From: CAJXVY01 sp965660355
GTDB taxonomy: Bacteria > Actinomycetota > Actinomycetes > Actinomycetales > Microbacteriaceae
NCBI GenBank assembly: GCA_965660355.1
Contig: CBFHZN010000006.1
Coordinates: forward strand, 13,279-77,278
Direction of reading: 5' to 3'
DNA length: 64,000 bases
The notes below the pieces were generated by a model that searched no databases, had not been told where the DNA came from, and saw only the letters and a list, made by a program, of their open reading frames with translations. Positions 25,716 to 34,790 of the stretch are shown here, piece by piece. Position 1 is the first letter of the stretch; each line of letters opens with the position of its first letter. The translations under genes were made by a program, and so were the position numbers.

Positions 25716-28700
25716 CTGATACTTTCCGCACCCAAAAGCTGTTTCACCTCACCAAAAAGCTCTGGGCAAACGTTTACTCTGTTGGGCAATAAAAAGTGTC
25801 GATCACCATCACTTCCAGTTAGTTTCAACTGCACCTCAACTGGACCCTCATAGGTTTCCAAAATTGCACGTAATTGATCCATGCGTTGCTTAGTTGCCAA
25901 AGAATCTCGAATATTTAATGTCACCACTCCCCCGTCATCTCGACTGGCATCAATGATTTCCATTGAATTGGCGGATGCGGAGATTCCATCATCACGCCTG
26001 GAGATTCGAACTCTGATCGAAACGGTTTGATCGGGAATCAATTGCTCTTTTAGCTGCAGATAGGTCTTACCCATAAACATGACCTGTATTTCTCCGCTGA
26101 AATCTTCCAGGGTGACCGCTGCGTAGGGATTCCCGCTGTTTCTTGCCACCCTATGGTTCACTGCAGTTATTAGCCCCGCTAAAGTCAGCATCTCCCCATC
26201 CGGCACTTCTGAGCGAGCGAGCAATTGGGCGATGCTTGAATCACTATTGCGACCAAGGATTGCCTCTTGCCCACTTAGCGGATGATCGCTTACATATAAG
26301 CCGAGCATCTCCCGTTCATGAGCCAATTTGTCTCGCTTGGTCCATTCTGGAAGTTCAGGAATGACAATTGAAGTTGTGTCTTCATCCAGAGAGCCAAATA
26401 AATCCATTTGTCCCAATGATTCGTTTTTCTTGGTCACACTGGCGGCCTCAACCGCATCCTCATGAATCGCCATCAACGCTCTGCGGTTGTGACCGAGTGA
26501 ATCAAATGCCCCTGCTTTGATAAGTGCTTCAACCACTCTTTTTGTGCAGGCTTGAGCACTTACTTTGGCTATGAAGTCATTAAAGTCTTTATAGCCACCT
26601 TTGCTCTCACGAGAATCAATAATTGCTGTAACCACGTTTTTTCCAACGTTTCTAATAGCTCCCAGCCCAAATCGAATATCTTCACCGGCTGCGGCGAAGA
26701 CACCTATTGACTCATTCACATCGGGGGCTAAGACCTTTATGCCCATCCTTCTGCACTCGTTGAGATAAATTGCCAGGCGGTCTTTTGAATCACCAATGCT
26801 TGTCAATAAAGCCGCCATGTATTCGGCAGGGTAGTTAGCTTTTAGATATGCAGTCCAAAAACTCAGCACCCCATAGCCAGCACTGTGTGCTTTGTTGAAG
26901 GCATAATCGGCAAAAGGCAGCAAGGTGTCCCATAAAGCCTTAACCGCACCCTCACTAAAGCCCTTAGCTTTCATGCCATCGCTAAATCCGGCAAACTGCT
27001 TTGCCAGTTCTTCTGGTTTTTTCTTTCCCATCGCCCGACGCAATAAATCTGCCTGTCCCAGGGTGTAGCCAGCAACTTTTTGAGCAACGGCCATCACCTG
27101 CTCCTGATAAACAATCAGTCCATAGGTTGGGCCCAAGATCTCCTGCAGTGGCTCCTCTAATTCTGGGTGAATGCTCTCTGGTTGCTGTAACCCATTTTTA
27201 CGCTGAGCGTAGTTGGTGTGCGAATTCATTCCCATTGGTCCCGGGCGATACAAAGCACCCACCGCAGAGATATGCTCAAACTCACTCGGCTTCAACATCC
27301 TGAGCAGGCTTCGCATGTTGTCACTATCCAGCTGGAAAACCCCTAATGTGTCACCTCTGGATAACAACTCATAAGTTTTTTTATCGCTGTTCATGTCCAG
27401 TTTTTCTAGGACAACCTCTTCACCGCGATTTCGCTTGATATTTTCTAGAGCATCATCAATTACGGTCAGGTTTCTCAAACCTAGGAAGTCCATTTTCAAA
27501 AGCCCAAGTTCTTCACAGGGTGGCTGATCAAACTGAGTGATGATGGCCCCGTCATCTTCCCGCTTCATGATTGGTATTGCATCTGTCAGCGGAACCGCAG
27601 ACATGATTACTCCTGCAGCATGAACACCCCATTGGCGCTTTAGTGATTCCAAACCGGTTGCTAGATCGAATATCCGCTTGGAGTCTTCGTCGGTTTCAAT
27701 TAATTCTCTGAACTCAGCGGCTTCGCTGTAGCGCTCACTTTCCTTATTGTGCGTATCGCCCAGGCTTGCATCCCGACCCAAAACCATAGGTGGCATGGCC
27801 TTGGTCAGTTTCTCACCAGCGGAGTATGGCAAGGCTAAAACTCTGGCAGCGTCTTTGAGTGCCTGTTTTGCCTTAATGGTTCCATAGGTGACAATCTGAG
27901 CGACGCGGTCTGCTCCGTATTTTTCTGATACGTAGCGAATCACTTCTGGCCTTCGCCTGTCATCAAAATCAACATCGATATCAGGCATGGAGACTCGCTC
28001 GGGGTTCAAAAACCGCTCAAAAATCAAGTCGTGCTCGAGGGGGTCTAATTCGGTGATTCCCAATGCGTAGGAAACGATTGAAGCTGCCGCACTCCCGCGC
28101 CCCGGTCCAACCCTGATTCCCTGCTCTCTTGCCCAAGAGATGAAATCACTTACCACCAAGAAATATCCGGGGAAACCCATGTTTAGAATCACATCTATCT
28201 CATAGGCTGCCTGCTCACGAGCTTTTTCAGGGATGTTGCCGTGGTAGCGATTGTTCATCCCCTTCCAGACCTCTTTTTCAAACCAGCTGGCTTCGGTTTC
28301 CTGCTCGGGCAGCGGGAACTTTGGCATCAGATCGCGCTTTTCGAAACTGACCTCACAGCGCTCGGCAACTAATAACGTGTTGTCACAAGCCTCGGGAAAG
28401 TCCCTAAAGACCTCTCTCATCTCAGACGCTGATTTCAGGTAGAACTCCTGCGAATCAAATTTAAACCTATTCGGGTCATAAAGATTCGAGCCGGATTGAA
28501 CGCTTAGAAGTGCCTCGTGCGCTTCCCAGTCTTCTTTTTTGGTGTAGTGAAGATCATTAGTTGCCAAAAGCGGGATGTTTAGATCCTTTGCCAGCTGAAT
28601 CAGATCTGTCATCACACGCTTTTCTATGTCAATCCCGTGATCCATAAGCTCAATGAAGTAGTTTTCAGCACCCAAAGCATCGCGCATTCTGGCAGCGGCT

Positions 28701-29215
28701 TCTTTTGCCTCTTCATATTGCCCCAAACGCAATCTGGTTTGAACTTCACCACTTGCACAACCGCTAGTCCCAATAAGTCCTTTGCCATATTGGTCAATTA
28801 GCTCCATATCGATTCTGGGCTTGAAATAAAACCCGTCCAGTGACGCCTGCGAACTCATTCGAAACAGGTTCTGCATGGATTGGTTATCGGTGCTCAATAA
28901 AGTCATGTGAGTGTAGGCACCACTTGCGGAGACGTCGTCTTGGCCACCCTCAGCCCATTTGACTCGTTTTTTCTCTTTCCTGCTACCGGTTCCAGGAGTC
29001 ATATAGGCCTCGAGACCAATAATCGGCTTGATTCCGGCCTCCGTGGACTGTTTCCAAAACTCATAGGCACCGAAATTATTACCATGATCGGTTATTGCAA
29101 TGGCGGGCATTCCCTGCTCGGCGGCTTTATTGACGAGCTCACCAATGCGAGCTGCCCCATCAAGCATCGAGTACTCGGTATGGCAGTGGAGGTGGACAAA
29201 ACTATCTTTGCTCAC
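25712..29215 (-). CDS. dnaE: DNA polymerase III subunit alpha
   Basis: Main replicative polymerase, 1167 aa. N-terminal PHP domain (HLHCHTEYSMLDGAARI, AITDHGN, GLEAYM), then the Pol III palm with the catalytic aspartates in MPDIDVDFDDRRR, the finger region GVHAAGVIMS, the helix-hairpin-helix YKDFNDFIAKV...ALIKAGAFDSLG, and an OB-fold in the last 200 residues (LTLAGLITAVNHR). The GTG start has a strong GGAGG site 4 bases upstream. It follows rluD in the minus-strand run, and the stop overlaps the flavin reductase gene by 4 bp. Confidence 0.97.
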   Translation of the reverse strand: MSKDSFVHLHCHTEYSMLDGAARIGELVNKAAEQGMPAIAITDHGNNFGAYEFWKQSTEAGIKPIIGLEAYMTPGTGSRKEKKRVKWAEGGQDDVSASGAYTHMTLLSTDNQSMQNLFRMSSQASLDGFYFKPRIDMELIDQYGKGLIGTSGCASGEVQTRLRLGQYEEAKEAAARMRDALGAENYFIELMDHGIDIEKRVMTDLIQLAKDLNIPLLATNDLHYTKKEDWEAHEALLSVQSGSNLYDPNRFKFDSQEFYLKSASEMREVFRDFPEACDNTLLVAERCEVSFEKRDLMPKFPLPEQETEASWFEKEVWKGMNNRYHGNIPEKAREQAAYEIDVILNMGFPGYFLVVSDFISWAREQGIRVGPGRGSAAASIVSYALGITELDPLEHDLIFERFLNPERVSMPDIDVDFDDRRRPEVIRYVSEKYGADRVAQIVTYGTIKAKQALKDAARVLALPYSAGEKLTKAMPPMVLGRDASLGDTHNKESERYSEAAEFRELIETDEDSKRIFDLATGLESLKRQWGVHAAGVIMSAVPLTDAIPIMKREDDGAIITQFDQPPCEELGLLKMDFLGLRNLTVIDDALENIKRNRGEEVVLEKLDMNSDKKTYELLSRGDTLGVFQLDSDNMRSLLRMLKPSEFEHISAVGALYRPGPMGMNSHTNYAQRKNGLQQPESIHPELEEPLQEILGPTYGLIVYQEQVMAVAQKVAGYTLGQADLLRRAMGKKKPEELAKQFAGFSDGMKAKGFSEGAVKALWDTLLPFADYAFNKAHSAGYGVLSFWTAYLKANYPAEYMAALLTSIGDSKDRLAIYLNECRRMGIKVLAPDVNESIGVFAAAGEDIRFGLGAIRNVGKNVVTAIIDSRESKGGYKDFNDFIAKVSAQACTKRVVEALIKAGAFDSLGHNRRALMAIHEDAVEAASVTKKNESLGQMDLFGSLDEDTTSIVIPELPEWTKRDKLAHEREMLGLYVSDHPLSGQEAILGRNSDSSIAQLLARSEVPDGEMLTLAGLITAVNHRVARNSGNPYAAVTLEDFSGEIQVMFMGKTYLQLKEQLIPDQTVSIRVRISRRDDGISASANSMEIIDASRDDGGVVTLNIRDSLATKQRMDQLRAILETYEGPVEVQLKLTGSDGDRHFLLPNRVNVCPELFGEVKQLLGAESIS

Positions 29216-29280
29216 TTCACCTCCAATTCGTATGTATAACCTAAATCAGACTGAGCGCGGTTTTTGCCTCCACGCCCAAA

Positions 29281-30207
29281 CTAATCAAAACTAATCCCAC
29301 CATTCCTCAAGATATCCAATGCCGAGGACAAATCCTCTGGATAGTCACTCTCAAAACTTACTTTTTCAGATGTTTCAGGATGACTAAATTGCAATTTGGT
29401 TGCATGCAGCCATTGTCGCTGCAATCCAAGTTTGGCGGCAATTTTCGGATTTGCCCCATAAAGATCATCACCCACCAGAGGGTGCCTAAAGGCGTCGAAG
29501 TGAACCCTAATCTGATGAGTTCTGCCTGTTTCCAATCCGACGCTAATAAGAGTTGCCCCGGGAAATACCTCCAAGGTGTCGTAGTGCGTGATTGAGGGTT
29601 TTCCATCTGGGGCGACTCTGAATTTATATTCATGTTTTATGGAGCGAGCGATTGGAGAGTCAATTGTTCCGCTGGCGGGGTCTAGATGACCTTGAACAAT
29701 AGCGTGGTAGGTCTTTTTGACCTTTCGATCCCTAAACATTTGCTTGAGAACGCTATAGCTTTTTTCATTTTTTGCGAGAGTCATCAAGCCACTGGTTCCA
29801 ACATCCAAACGCTGCACGATTCCCTGTCGTTCGGCTGCTCCACTGGTAGTCAATTGAATACCCCTGCTGAGTAAAATCTCTGGAACACTTGGACCATCAA
29901 AGCCAACTGTTGGATGAGAAACAACACCCGCTGGTTTATCGATAACGATTATCGAATTATCTTGATAAACGATTTTCAACCTGTCATCTTCAATTGGAAC
30001 CAGCTCTGGTGATTTTTTCTCAAACAGGTTTATTTCAACAAGCTGCCCGATTTTCAGCTTTTGGGATTTGTCACAGGGTTTCCCATCAACGATTACCCCA
30101 CCACTCTCGATTGCCTCGGTGAGTTTTGCTCTTGACAGTCCGCTAATTTTAGCCAAACCGCTATCAGCTCTTGCCCCATCTAATTCTTCGGGGACAGTAA
30201 AGATCAC
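29281..30207 (-). CDS. rluD: 23S rRNA pseudouridine synthase, RluD family
   Basis: RluA/RluD-type pseudouridine synthase, 308 aa. N-terminal S4 RNA-binding domain (GARADSGLAKISGLSRAKLTEAIESG), then the catalytic domain with the Asp of motif II in VQRLDVGTSGLMTLAK and the RTHQIRVHF motif III. KPAGVVSHP marks motif I. The GTG start overlaps the lspA stop by 4 bp. The pairing lspA-rluD downstream of divIVA is common in Gram-positive bacteria. Confidence 0.94.
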   Translation of the reverse strand: MIFTVPEELDGARADSGLAKISGLSRAKLTEAIESGGVIVDGKPCDKSQKLKIGQLVEINLFEKKSPELVPIEDDRLKIVYQDNSIIVIDKPAGVVSHPTVGFDGPSVPEILLSRGIQLTTSGAAERQGIVQRLDVGTSGLMTLAKNEKSYSVLKQMFRDRKVKKTYHAIVQGHLDPASGTIDSPIARSIKHEYKFRVAPDGKPSITHYDTLEVFPGATLISVGLETGRTHQIRVHFDAFRHPLVGDDLYGANPKIAAKLGLQRQWLHATKLQFSHPETSEKVSFESDYPEDLSSALDILRNGGISFD

Positions 30208-30689
30208 TTACCGCCACCCAGTTCGTCACCTCTGAAGGTTCTAATAAGCGCGAGTGAAACTCCAATTACCACAAACGAGTCGGCAAGGTTAAAGATTGGG
30301 AAATTGAAGGGTATTTGCAAAAAATCCACCACGTGACCGTTAGCAAACCCAGGCTCTCTGAAAAGCCTGTCGATTAAGTTTCCGGTGGCGCCACCCAACA
30401 CCAAACCAGAGATTATTAGCCAAATCAATGTTTTACTCTTTGGGCCAAACCAAATCAATGCCAAAACTGCAATAGAGCTAATAATTGTGAGTGGCCAGGT
30501 TGCCCCAACTCCCAAGGAAAACGCCGCCGAGTCGTTATAAACAAGCGTGAAGCGGAGTAAATCCCCGATTACACTTAGCGACTCCCCCGGGGAAAGACGA
30601 TCTTCAATCAGAAACTTGGATAGCTGGTCAATGAAGACAATGAAAAGGGCAAGACCTAAAACTAAATAGGTTTTAGTCCTGGTCCGCAT
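30204..30689 (-). CDS. lspA: lipoprotein signal peptidase
   Basis: Signal peptidase II, cleaving the signal of diacylglyceryl-modified prolipoproteins. 161 aa, four membrane helices. The two catalytic aspartates lie in GGATGNLIDRLF and FPIFNLADSFVVIG; the earlier VYNDSAAFSLG segment is the usual NxGAAF-like region in variant form. It begins inside the end of divIVA (17-bp overlap) and overlaps rluD by 4 bp, so the three are tightly coupled. Confidence 0.95.
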   Translation of the reverse strand: MRTRTKTYLVLGLALFIVFIDQLSKFLIEDRLSPGESLSVIGDLLRFTLVYNDSAAFSLGVGATWPLTIISSIAVLALIWFGPKSKTLIWLIISGLVLGGATGNLIDRLFREPGFANGHVVDFLQIPFNFPIFNLADSFVVIGVSLALIRTFRGDELGGGK

Positions 30690-31221
30690 TATCCGACTGC
30701 ATAGGAGCTTTTACGTCTAACGTCGACAGCTGTCCCTCGATGTACTCGCGCAGTTCTCTGCGATATCTAGTTTCAAATTCTTTCAGCTCACGAATCTCAG
30801 TTTCAATCGTGGTTTTGTCTGTTTCCAATCTGGCTAGTTCTTGCCTAACCTGAGTCTCCGCTTCGCGAACTAAACGATTAGCTGTCTCTTGACCTTCTTG
30901 AACTAACTCGTCTCGCTTAGCAACACCTTCACTCACGTGCTGCTCGTGCAATTTGCGAGCCAACGCTAGAAGGTTGTGACTTGACTCCTCTGGAGATTCG
31001 TCATTATCAGCTCTAGGCATCTCTATCTTTGGTGGCTGATATTCAGCTACCGGAGCAGGAGTAGCACCCCCAGAGCGAAGCTCTTCATTTTCTTTTGTGA
31101 GGCGTCGCATCTCCTCGACCACCTCGTCTAGGAAATCATCAACCTCATCCTGGTCGTAACCGTCACGGAATTTGGTGGTTGTAAACCTTTTGCTCACCAC
31201 ATCTTCAGGTGTCAATGCCAT
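30673..31221 (-). CDS. divIVA: DivIVA/Wag31 polar growth protein
   Basis: Coiled-coil protein that marks negatively curved membrane and directs polar cell-wall synthesis in actinobacteria. 182 aa: conserved N-terminal lipid-binding DivIVA domain (TPEDVVSKRFTTTKFRDGYDQ then EVDDFLDEV), a Pro-rich linker (about 50-70) with charged residues, and a long C-terminal coiled coil (about 85-165). It is shorter than mycobacterial Wag31. A 7-bp inverted repeat lies just upstream of its ribosome-binding site. Neighbours are yggT and sepF upstream and lspA downstream. Confidence 0.94.
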   Translation of the reverse strand: MALTPEDVVSKRFTTTKFRDGYDQDEVDDFLDEVVEEMRRLTKENEELRSGGATPAPVAEYQPPKIEMPRADNDESPEESSHNLLALARKLHEQHVSEGVAKRDELVQEGQETANRLVREAETQVRQELARLETDKTTIETEIRELKEFETRYRRELREYIEGQLSTLDVKAPMQSDNADQD

Positions 31222-31240
31222 AGCAGCCTCACTACTTTCT

Positions 31241-31257
31241 TGGAACTCAAAGTTCCA
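31241..31257. promoter_or_regulatory. 7-bp inverted repeat upstream of divIVA
   Basis: TGGAACT, three bases, AGTTCCA, sitting 19 bases before the divIVA ATG and 15 bases past the yggT stop. On either strand the RNA could form a 7-bp hairpin with a 3-base loop. There is no T-run, so a terminator is unlikely; a leader hairpin or an operator is possible. Confidence 0.4.
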
Positions 31258-31272
31258 GTTTAGAAGTTTTCA

Positions 31273-31563
31273 TCAAATTAGGAAACCCGTCAATATCGCT
31301 TGAAGAATATTGATACCGATTAATACAAAAATAAAAGCAAAATCAAGAGAGATGCCACCCAGTCTTAGTGGCGGAATGAAACGACGGATGAATCTAAGTG
31401 GGGGGTCTGTAAGAGTGTAGACAACCTCCAAAATCGGCACCAGAATGCCCGATGGGCGCCATGATCTGGAAAAACTCATTACCAAATCAGCAATCAGTCG
31501 ACCGATTAGCACCCACCAGTAAATGTCAAGTGCAATCAGAATCAGCGAGACAATAAATTCCAT
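31273..31563 (-). CDS. YggT family membrane protein
   Basis: A 96-aa protein with two membrane helices (about residues 4-26 and 68-92) and the YggT-family middle segment (YTLTDPPLRFIRRFIPPLRLGGISLDF split around it; PPLRFIRR is the clearest part). Function is not firmly known; in Gram-positives it sits between sepF and divIVA and is linked to division or membrane organisation. Its ATG directly follows the sepF stop, so it is co-transcribed. Confidence 0.9.
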   Translation of the reverse strand: MEFIVSLILIALDIYWWVLIGRLIADLVMSFSRSWRPSGILVPILEVVYTLTDPPLRFIRRFIPPLRLGGISLDFAFIFVLIGINILQAILTGFLI

Positions 31564-31965
31564 TTAGTTAATTAGCTCTTCTTCATTGTCGTCGGTTTCT
31601 TCGCCGTGATTGACATTCACATTGGTTGGACTGAGCACAAAAACCTTCGGTGTAACTCTTTTTAGGTGCCCCTCAAGACCAGCCTTTAGTCCAAGCATGA
31701 AATCAAGAATACGCTTTGCATCGCTTTCACTCATGTCGCCGATGTTTACAATTACCGGAACACCCTGCCTGAATACCTCGGCAATATCCGCTGCATCCGA
31801 ATATTGTTTGGCCTCTATTGTGTAGATGTCACTCATATCACCACTGGACTTTCTCACAGGCTTCGATGGCTGTGGTTTGGGCCTAGAGGTAACTTGCTCG
31901 GGCTTTGCTTGATTCTCAGGCTGTGAAAAGCCTAAAAACCCCATAAAGCTGTCCCATGCACCCAT
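31564..31965 (-). CDS. sepF: cell division protein SepF
   Basis: FtsZ membrane anchor, essential where FtsA is missing, as in actinobacteria. 133 aa: an N-terminal amphipathic membrane-targeting helix (MGAWDSFMGFLGFS), a Pro/Lys-rich linker, and the conserved C-terminal dimer domain (YTIEAKQYSDAADIAEVFRQ, then PVIVNIGDMSESDAKRILDF and LKRVTPKVFVLSP). A perfect AGGAGG site precedes the ATG. No ftsA is present in the division run. Confidence 0.95.
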   Translation of the reverse strand: MGAWDSFMGFLGFSQPENQAKPEQVTSRPKPQPSKPVRKSSGDMSDIYTIEAKQYSDAADIAEVFRQGVPVIVNIGDMSESDAKRILDFMLGLKAGLEGHLKRVTPKVFVLSPTNVNVNHGEETDDNEEELIN

Positions 31966-31998
31966 TTGTCCTCCTAGTCCTATACAAGGGTATTGGCT

Positions 31999-32658
31999 TC
32001 AGTGGCTGTTTCCTGTAATTAGACTGCCAATCCTCAGGTGTGTCGCCCCATAAGCTATCGCTTGCTCAAAATCTGCACTCATCCCAGCCGAAATTTGATC
32101 GGCTTCTGGATGCACAGACCTTAGTTTCTCACTCGCTTCCCTGACTTTTTCAAATTCTTCTTCCGGTTCAACATCTAAACCTCCAACAGCCATCACTCCA
32201 ACTAGCTTCAGGGAGTTCACCTGCAGCACCTGTTCGGCGAATTGCTCGAGCTGGTCTGGGTTTATCCCGCCGCGATTGGGATCATCGGTTAGGTTCATCT
32301 GGATAAAAACATCTAGATTCGCCTCTCGCTTTGCCAATTCTTTCAAAAGCGAGGGTCTGTCCAGTGAGTGGAGCACTTTTGCATAATTCAAGACTGAGCG
32401 GACCTTATTGGATTGCAATTGGCCAATGAAATGCCATCGGTAGTCATTTTCTTGAGGGGTAAACTCAACCGCCTTAGCTGAGGCTTCCTGGTCTTTATTT
32501 TCGCCAAAATCCCGCTCTCCAAGGTTATATAAATCACTGACCATTTGCGCGGGATGATTTTTTGTCACAACAACCAGGGTTGGTTCATTACGATTATTGG
32601 CATTTGATGCCTCGGATATCCGAGATCTAACTGAAGCTAATCTCTCGGCTAAGTTCAA
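31999..32658 (-). CDS. pyridoxal phosphate homeostasis protein (YggS/PLPBP family)
   Basis: PLP-binding single-domain TIM-barrel protein with no known catalysis, buffering vitamin B6 and amino-acid pools. 219 aa; PLP-lysine in LVVVTKNHPAQ (the family has VSKT/VTK), FGENKDQEA, WHFIGQLQSNK, the C-terminal phosphate-binding MSADFEQAIAYGATHLRIGS. TTG start with a 4-bp overlap with the ftsZ stop. In related bacteria a PgeF (YfiH) gene usually stands between ftsZ and this gene; it is absent here. Confidence 0.92.
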   Translation of the reverse strand: MNLAERLASVRSRISEASNANNRNEPTLVVVTKNHPAQMVSDLYNLGERDFGENKDQEASAKAVEFTPQENDYRWHFIGQLQSNKVRSVLNYAKVLHSLDRPSLLKELAKREANLDVFIQMNLTDDPNRGGINPDQLEQFAEQVLQVNSLKLVGVMAVGGLDVEPEEEFEKVREASEKLRSVHPEADQISAGMSADFEQAIAYGATHLRIGSLITGNSH

Positions 32659-33881
32659 GATAGGAAATCTGGTATGTCTAGGTCATCGCCCCACGAGTCA
32701 TCTCGCTTTGAGCTCACTTTTTCTTTCTCGGGCTCTGAATCTGAATTGGCTGCATGCTCCGCCTGTTCATCAAAACTTGGCTCATCTATCTCAAGTTCAA
32801 CTGGCTCTAAATCAATGTCCTCGGAGGCATGTTCGGGTTGTGCAGAATCATCCTCGGTTGGGTTCATGATCTCCGCCCCCACTGAGCTTAAAGCAGCCGC
32901 CCCCATTGCTTTGCTGTAATCCTTTTTGGTCTGTCCCTCAGTCTCAAAACCTGCCGCGATAACAGTAATTCGAACCTCATCACCCAAGGTGTCATCGATA
33001 TTCGCACCAAAAATGATGTTTGCCTCGGGGTTTACAGCTTCCTGAACCAATCTGGCGGCCTCGTCAATTTCGTGCAGGCCAATATCGCTTGCACCCTGTA
33101 CCAAAAGTAGAACACCGTGTGCGCCTTCGATGCTTGCCTCCAAAAGTGGCGAGGAAACGGCAATTTCACTTGCTCTGATGGCACGATCCTCACCCTTGGC
33201 AGTCCCAATTCCCATCAATGCACTGCCTGCGTTTTGCATTACAGATTTCACATCTGCAAAGTCCAAGTTGATTAGACCAGGGATGATTATCAGTTCACTG
33301 ATTCCCTGAACACCTGCCCGCAAAACATCATCAGCGGTGAAAAACGCTTCAACAGCACTAATGTTTTTGTTGGTCATTTCCAATAGACGCTGGTTGGGGA
33401 CCACGATTAGCGTGTCAACCTCGGCGTTTAGAACTTTGATTCCATCCTCCGCCTGCACCGCTCTGCGCTTTCCCTCAAAATTGAATGGTCGGGTAACAAC
33501 TCCAACAGTCAAGGCTCCCAATTGCTTAGAAATTTTTGCTACCACCGGTGCCGCCCCGGTGCCTGTTCCGCCACCTTCTCCAGCGGTTACAAACACCATG
33601 TCGCTTCCTCTGAGCGCTACTTCAATCTCATCCGCGTGATCCTCAGCCGCACGCCTGCCCACCTCTGGGTCTGCTCCAGCACCCAATCCTCTGGTTATGT
33701 CCCGCCCTATATCAAGTTTCACGTCGGCGTCGCTCATCAACAAAGCTTGACTATCGGTATTTATCGCAACAAACTCAACACCTCTTAGGCCAGCCTGAAT
33801 CATGCGGTTAAGAGCGTTAACTCCTCCGCCACCCACGCCAACAACTTTGATAACCGCCCTGTGGTTGAGACTCTCGGCCAC
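32655..33881 (-). CDS. ftsZ: cell division protein FtsZ
   Basis: Tubulin-like GTPase forming the division ring, 408 aa. GTP-binding signature GGGTGTGAAPVVA, N-terminal VVGVGGGGVNALNRM, T7 loop region NLDFADVKSVM, then an acidic disordered linker (about residues 325-395) and the conserved C-terminal peptide DDLDIPDFLS that binds SepF. GTG start with a GGAGGAG site. A 144-bp gap separates it from ftsQ and holds candidate regulatory sequence, so ftsZ probably has its own promoter. Confidence 0.97.
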   Translation of the reverse strand: MAESLNHRAVIKVVGVGGGGVNALNRMIQAGLRGVEFVAINTDSQALLMSDADVKLDIGRDITRGLGAGADPEVGRRAAEDHADEIEVALRGSDMVFVTAGEGGGTGTGAAPVVAKISKQLGALTVGVVTRPFNFEGKRRAVQAEDGIKVLNAEVDTLIVVPNQRLLEMTNKNISAVEAFFTADDVLRAGVQGISELIIIPGLINLDFADVKSVMQNAGSALMGIGTAKGEDRAIRASEIAVSSPLLEASIEGAHGVLLLVQGASDIGLHEIDEAARLVQEAVNPEANIIFGANIDDTLGDEVRITVIAAGFETEGQTKKDYSKAMGAAALSSVGAEIMNPTEDDSAQPEHASEDIDLEPVELEIDEPSFDEQAEHAANSDSEPEKEKVSSKRDDSWGDDLDIPDFLS

Positions 33882-33900
33882 GGAACTCCTCCAAACTTAT

Positions 33901-33926
33901 AAACCTTGAACCTTTACCTTAGGTTT
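33901..33926. promoter_or_regulatory. AACCT repeat cluster upstream of ftsZ (candidate operator)
   Basis: Twenty bases upstream of the ftsZ start, three copies of (A)ACCTT at 33902, 33909 and 33916 lie in tandem, and the cluster is closed by the inverted arm AGGTTT (33921-33926) matching AAACCT at 33901-33906. A dyad of this size between promoter elements is what MerR-type regulators bind, and FtsR, known in Corynebacterium to control ftsZ, is encoded at 61.5 kb. The link is inference. Confidence 0.35.
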
Positions 33927-33983
33927 AGACTCAAGTCATCCTTTTTGAATGCGCGAAAAAGGTAGGCCCTGAATAGCTTTATT

Positions 33984-33997
33984 AGTCACAGGTGACT
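33984..33997. promoter_or_regulatory. 14-bp palindrome between ftsQ and ftsZ
   Basis: AGTCAC AG GTGACT, a perfect 6-bp dyad with a 2-bp centre, 29 bases downstream of the ftsQ stop and about 100 bp upstream of ftsZ. It is not followed by a T-run on either strand. It could be a dimeric regulator site or a weak intercistronic hairpin. Confidence 0.4.
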
Positions 33998-34025
33998 GGG
34001 CGTGTCATGGCAAAAAATTTACCTT

Positions 34026-34790
34026 TTAGAAATCTCTGTAAACAACTACAGGTGCAAGAGGTGCGCTGACATCAAAATCAACATCCTCTGTTTGGTTGGC
34101 AATCAAGGTTTGTAACACCTCGTGCTTCAACTTTGCCTCAGAATCATCCCCCCAAATCACCCTGGTGCCATCTCTGAGGGTCAACTCCACACTGTCTTGA
34201 GTGTTTAGAGAAACCAATGAAATCTCTCGATAGAGACCTATTGGAAGTGAAAGCAAGACATCAACTGCGGATCTAAAGCGTGGCGATTCAGATGGGTCCT
34301 CGGTGACTACGATTCTTGGAATCCTCTCCCCCGAGAAATTACTGAGCTTCACTCCAGCGGCATCAAAAACAAATTGCCCATCTGCAGTAATTACACTTGC
34401 CACCGGTTGTCTTTCTCTGACTCTGATGACGAGCTCATTTGGTGGTCTTGACTGAATTGCGAAGGATTCGATAACCGTGAAATCACCGAGCAGCAATTCA
34501 ATCTGACTCTCGCTCACCGTTGTCAGCGGTTGGCCCATGAGCCCTTGTGTGGAAGCTTGCAATTCTTCACTGGTTATTAGTTCGTTTCCTTCAAAGTCAA
34601 TTCTTTCAATGGCCAATAACGGCGTCTGAAAAGTCGCAAGCACTAAACCAAGCAGGGAGATGAATGCGGTTAATAAAAAACCACCCAGCAATCGGTTTGC
34701 CAGATAGCTCCCAGATTGTTTTTTAGCTAATTTTTTTTGAAGCCTCGCTTGCTTGCGAAGGGTCCTAAGCTGCCTTTTCTGATCTGCCAC
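34026..34790 (-). CDS. ftsQ: cell division protein FtsQ
   Basis: Single-pass divisome protein, 254 aa: a basic cytoplasmic N-terminus (KRQLRTLRKQARLQKKLAKK), one membrane helix (about 33-53), then a POTRA domain starting at LLAIERIDFEGNELI and the FtsQ domain (RPPNELVIRVRERQPVA; the latter is well conserved). GTG start sharing one base with the murC stop. It is the last gene of the mraZ-ftsQ run. Confidence 0.92.
   Translation of the reverse strand: MADQKRQLRTLRKQARLQKKLAKKQSGSYLANRLLGGFLLTAFISLLGLVLATFQTPLLAIERIDFEGNELITSEELQASTQGLMGQPLTTVSESQIELLLGDFTVIESFAIQSRPPNELVIRVRERQPVASVITADGQFVFDAAGVKLSNFSGERIPRIVVTEDPSESPRFRSAVDVLLSLPIGLYREISLVSLNTQDSVELTLRDGTRVIWGDDSEAKLKHEVLQTLIANQTEDVDFDVSAPLAPVVVYRDF

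Noticed and set aside
31241..31257. LexA/SOS box upstream of divIVA
   Set aside because: The GAAC and GTTC halves are five bases apart, not four, and the flanks do not match the actinobacterial consensus.
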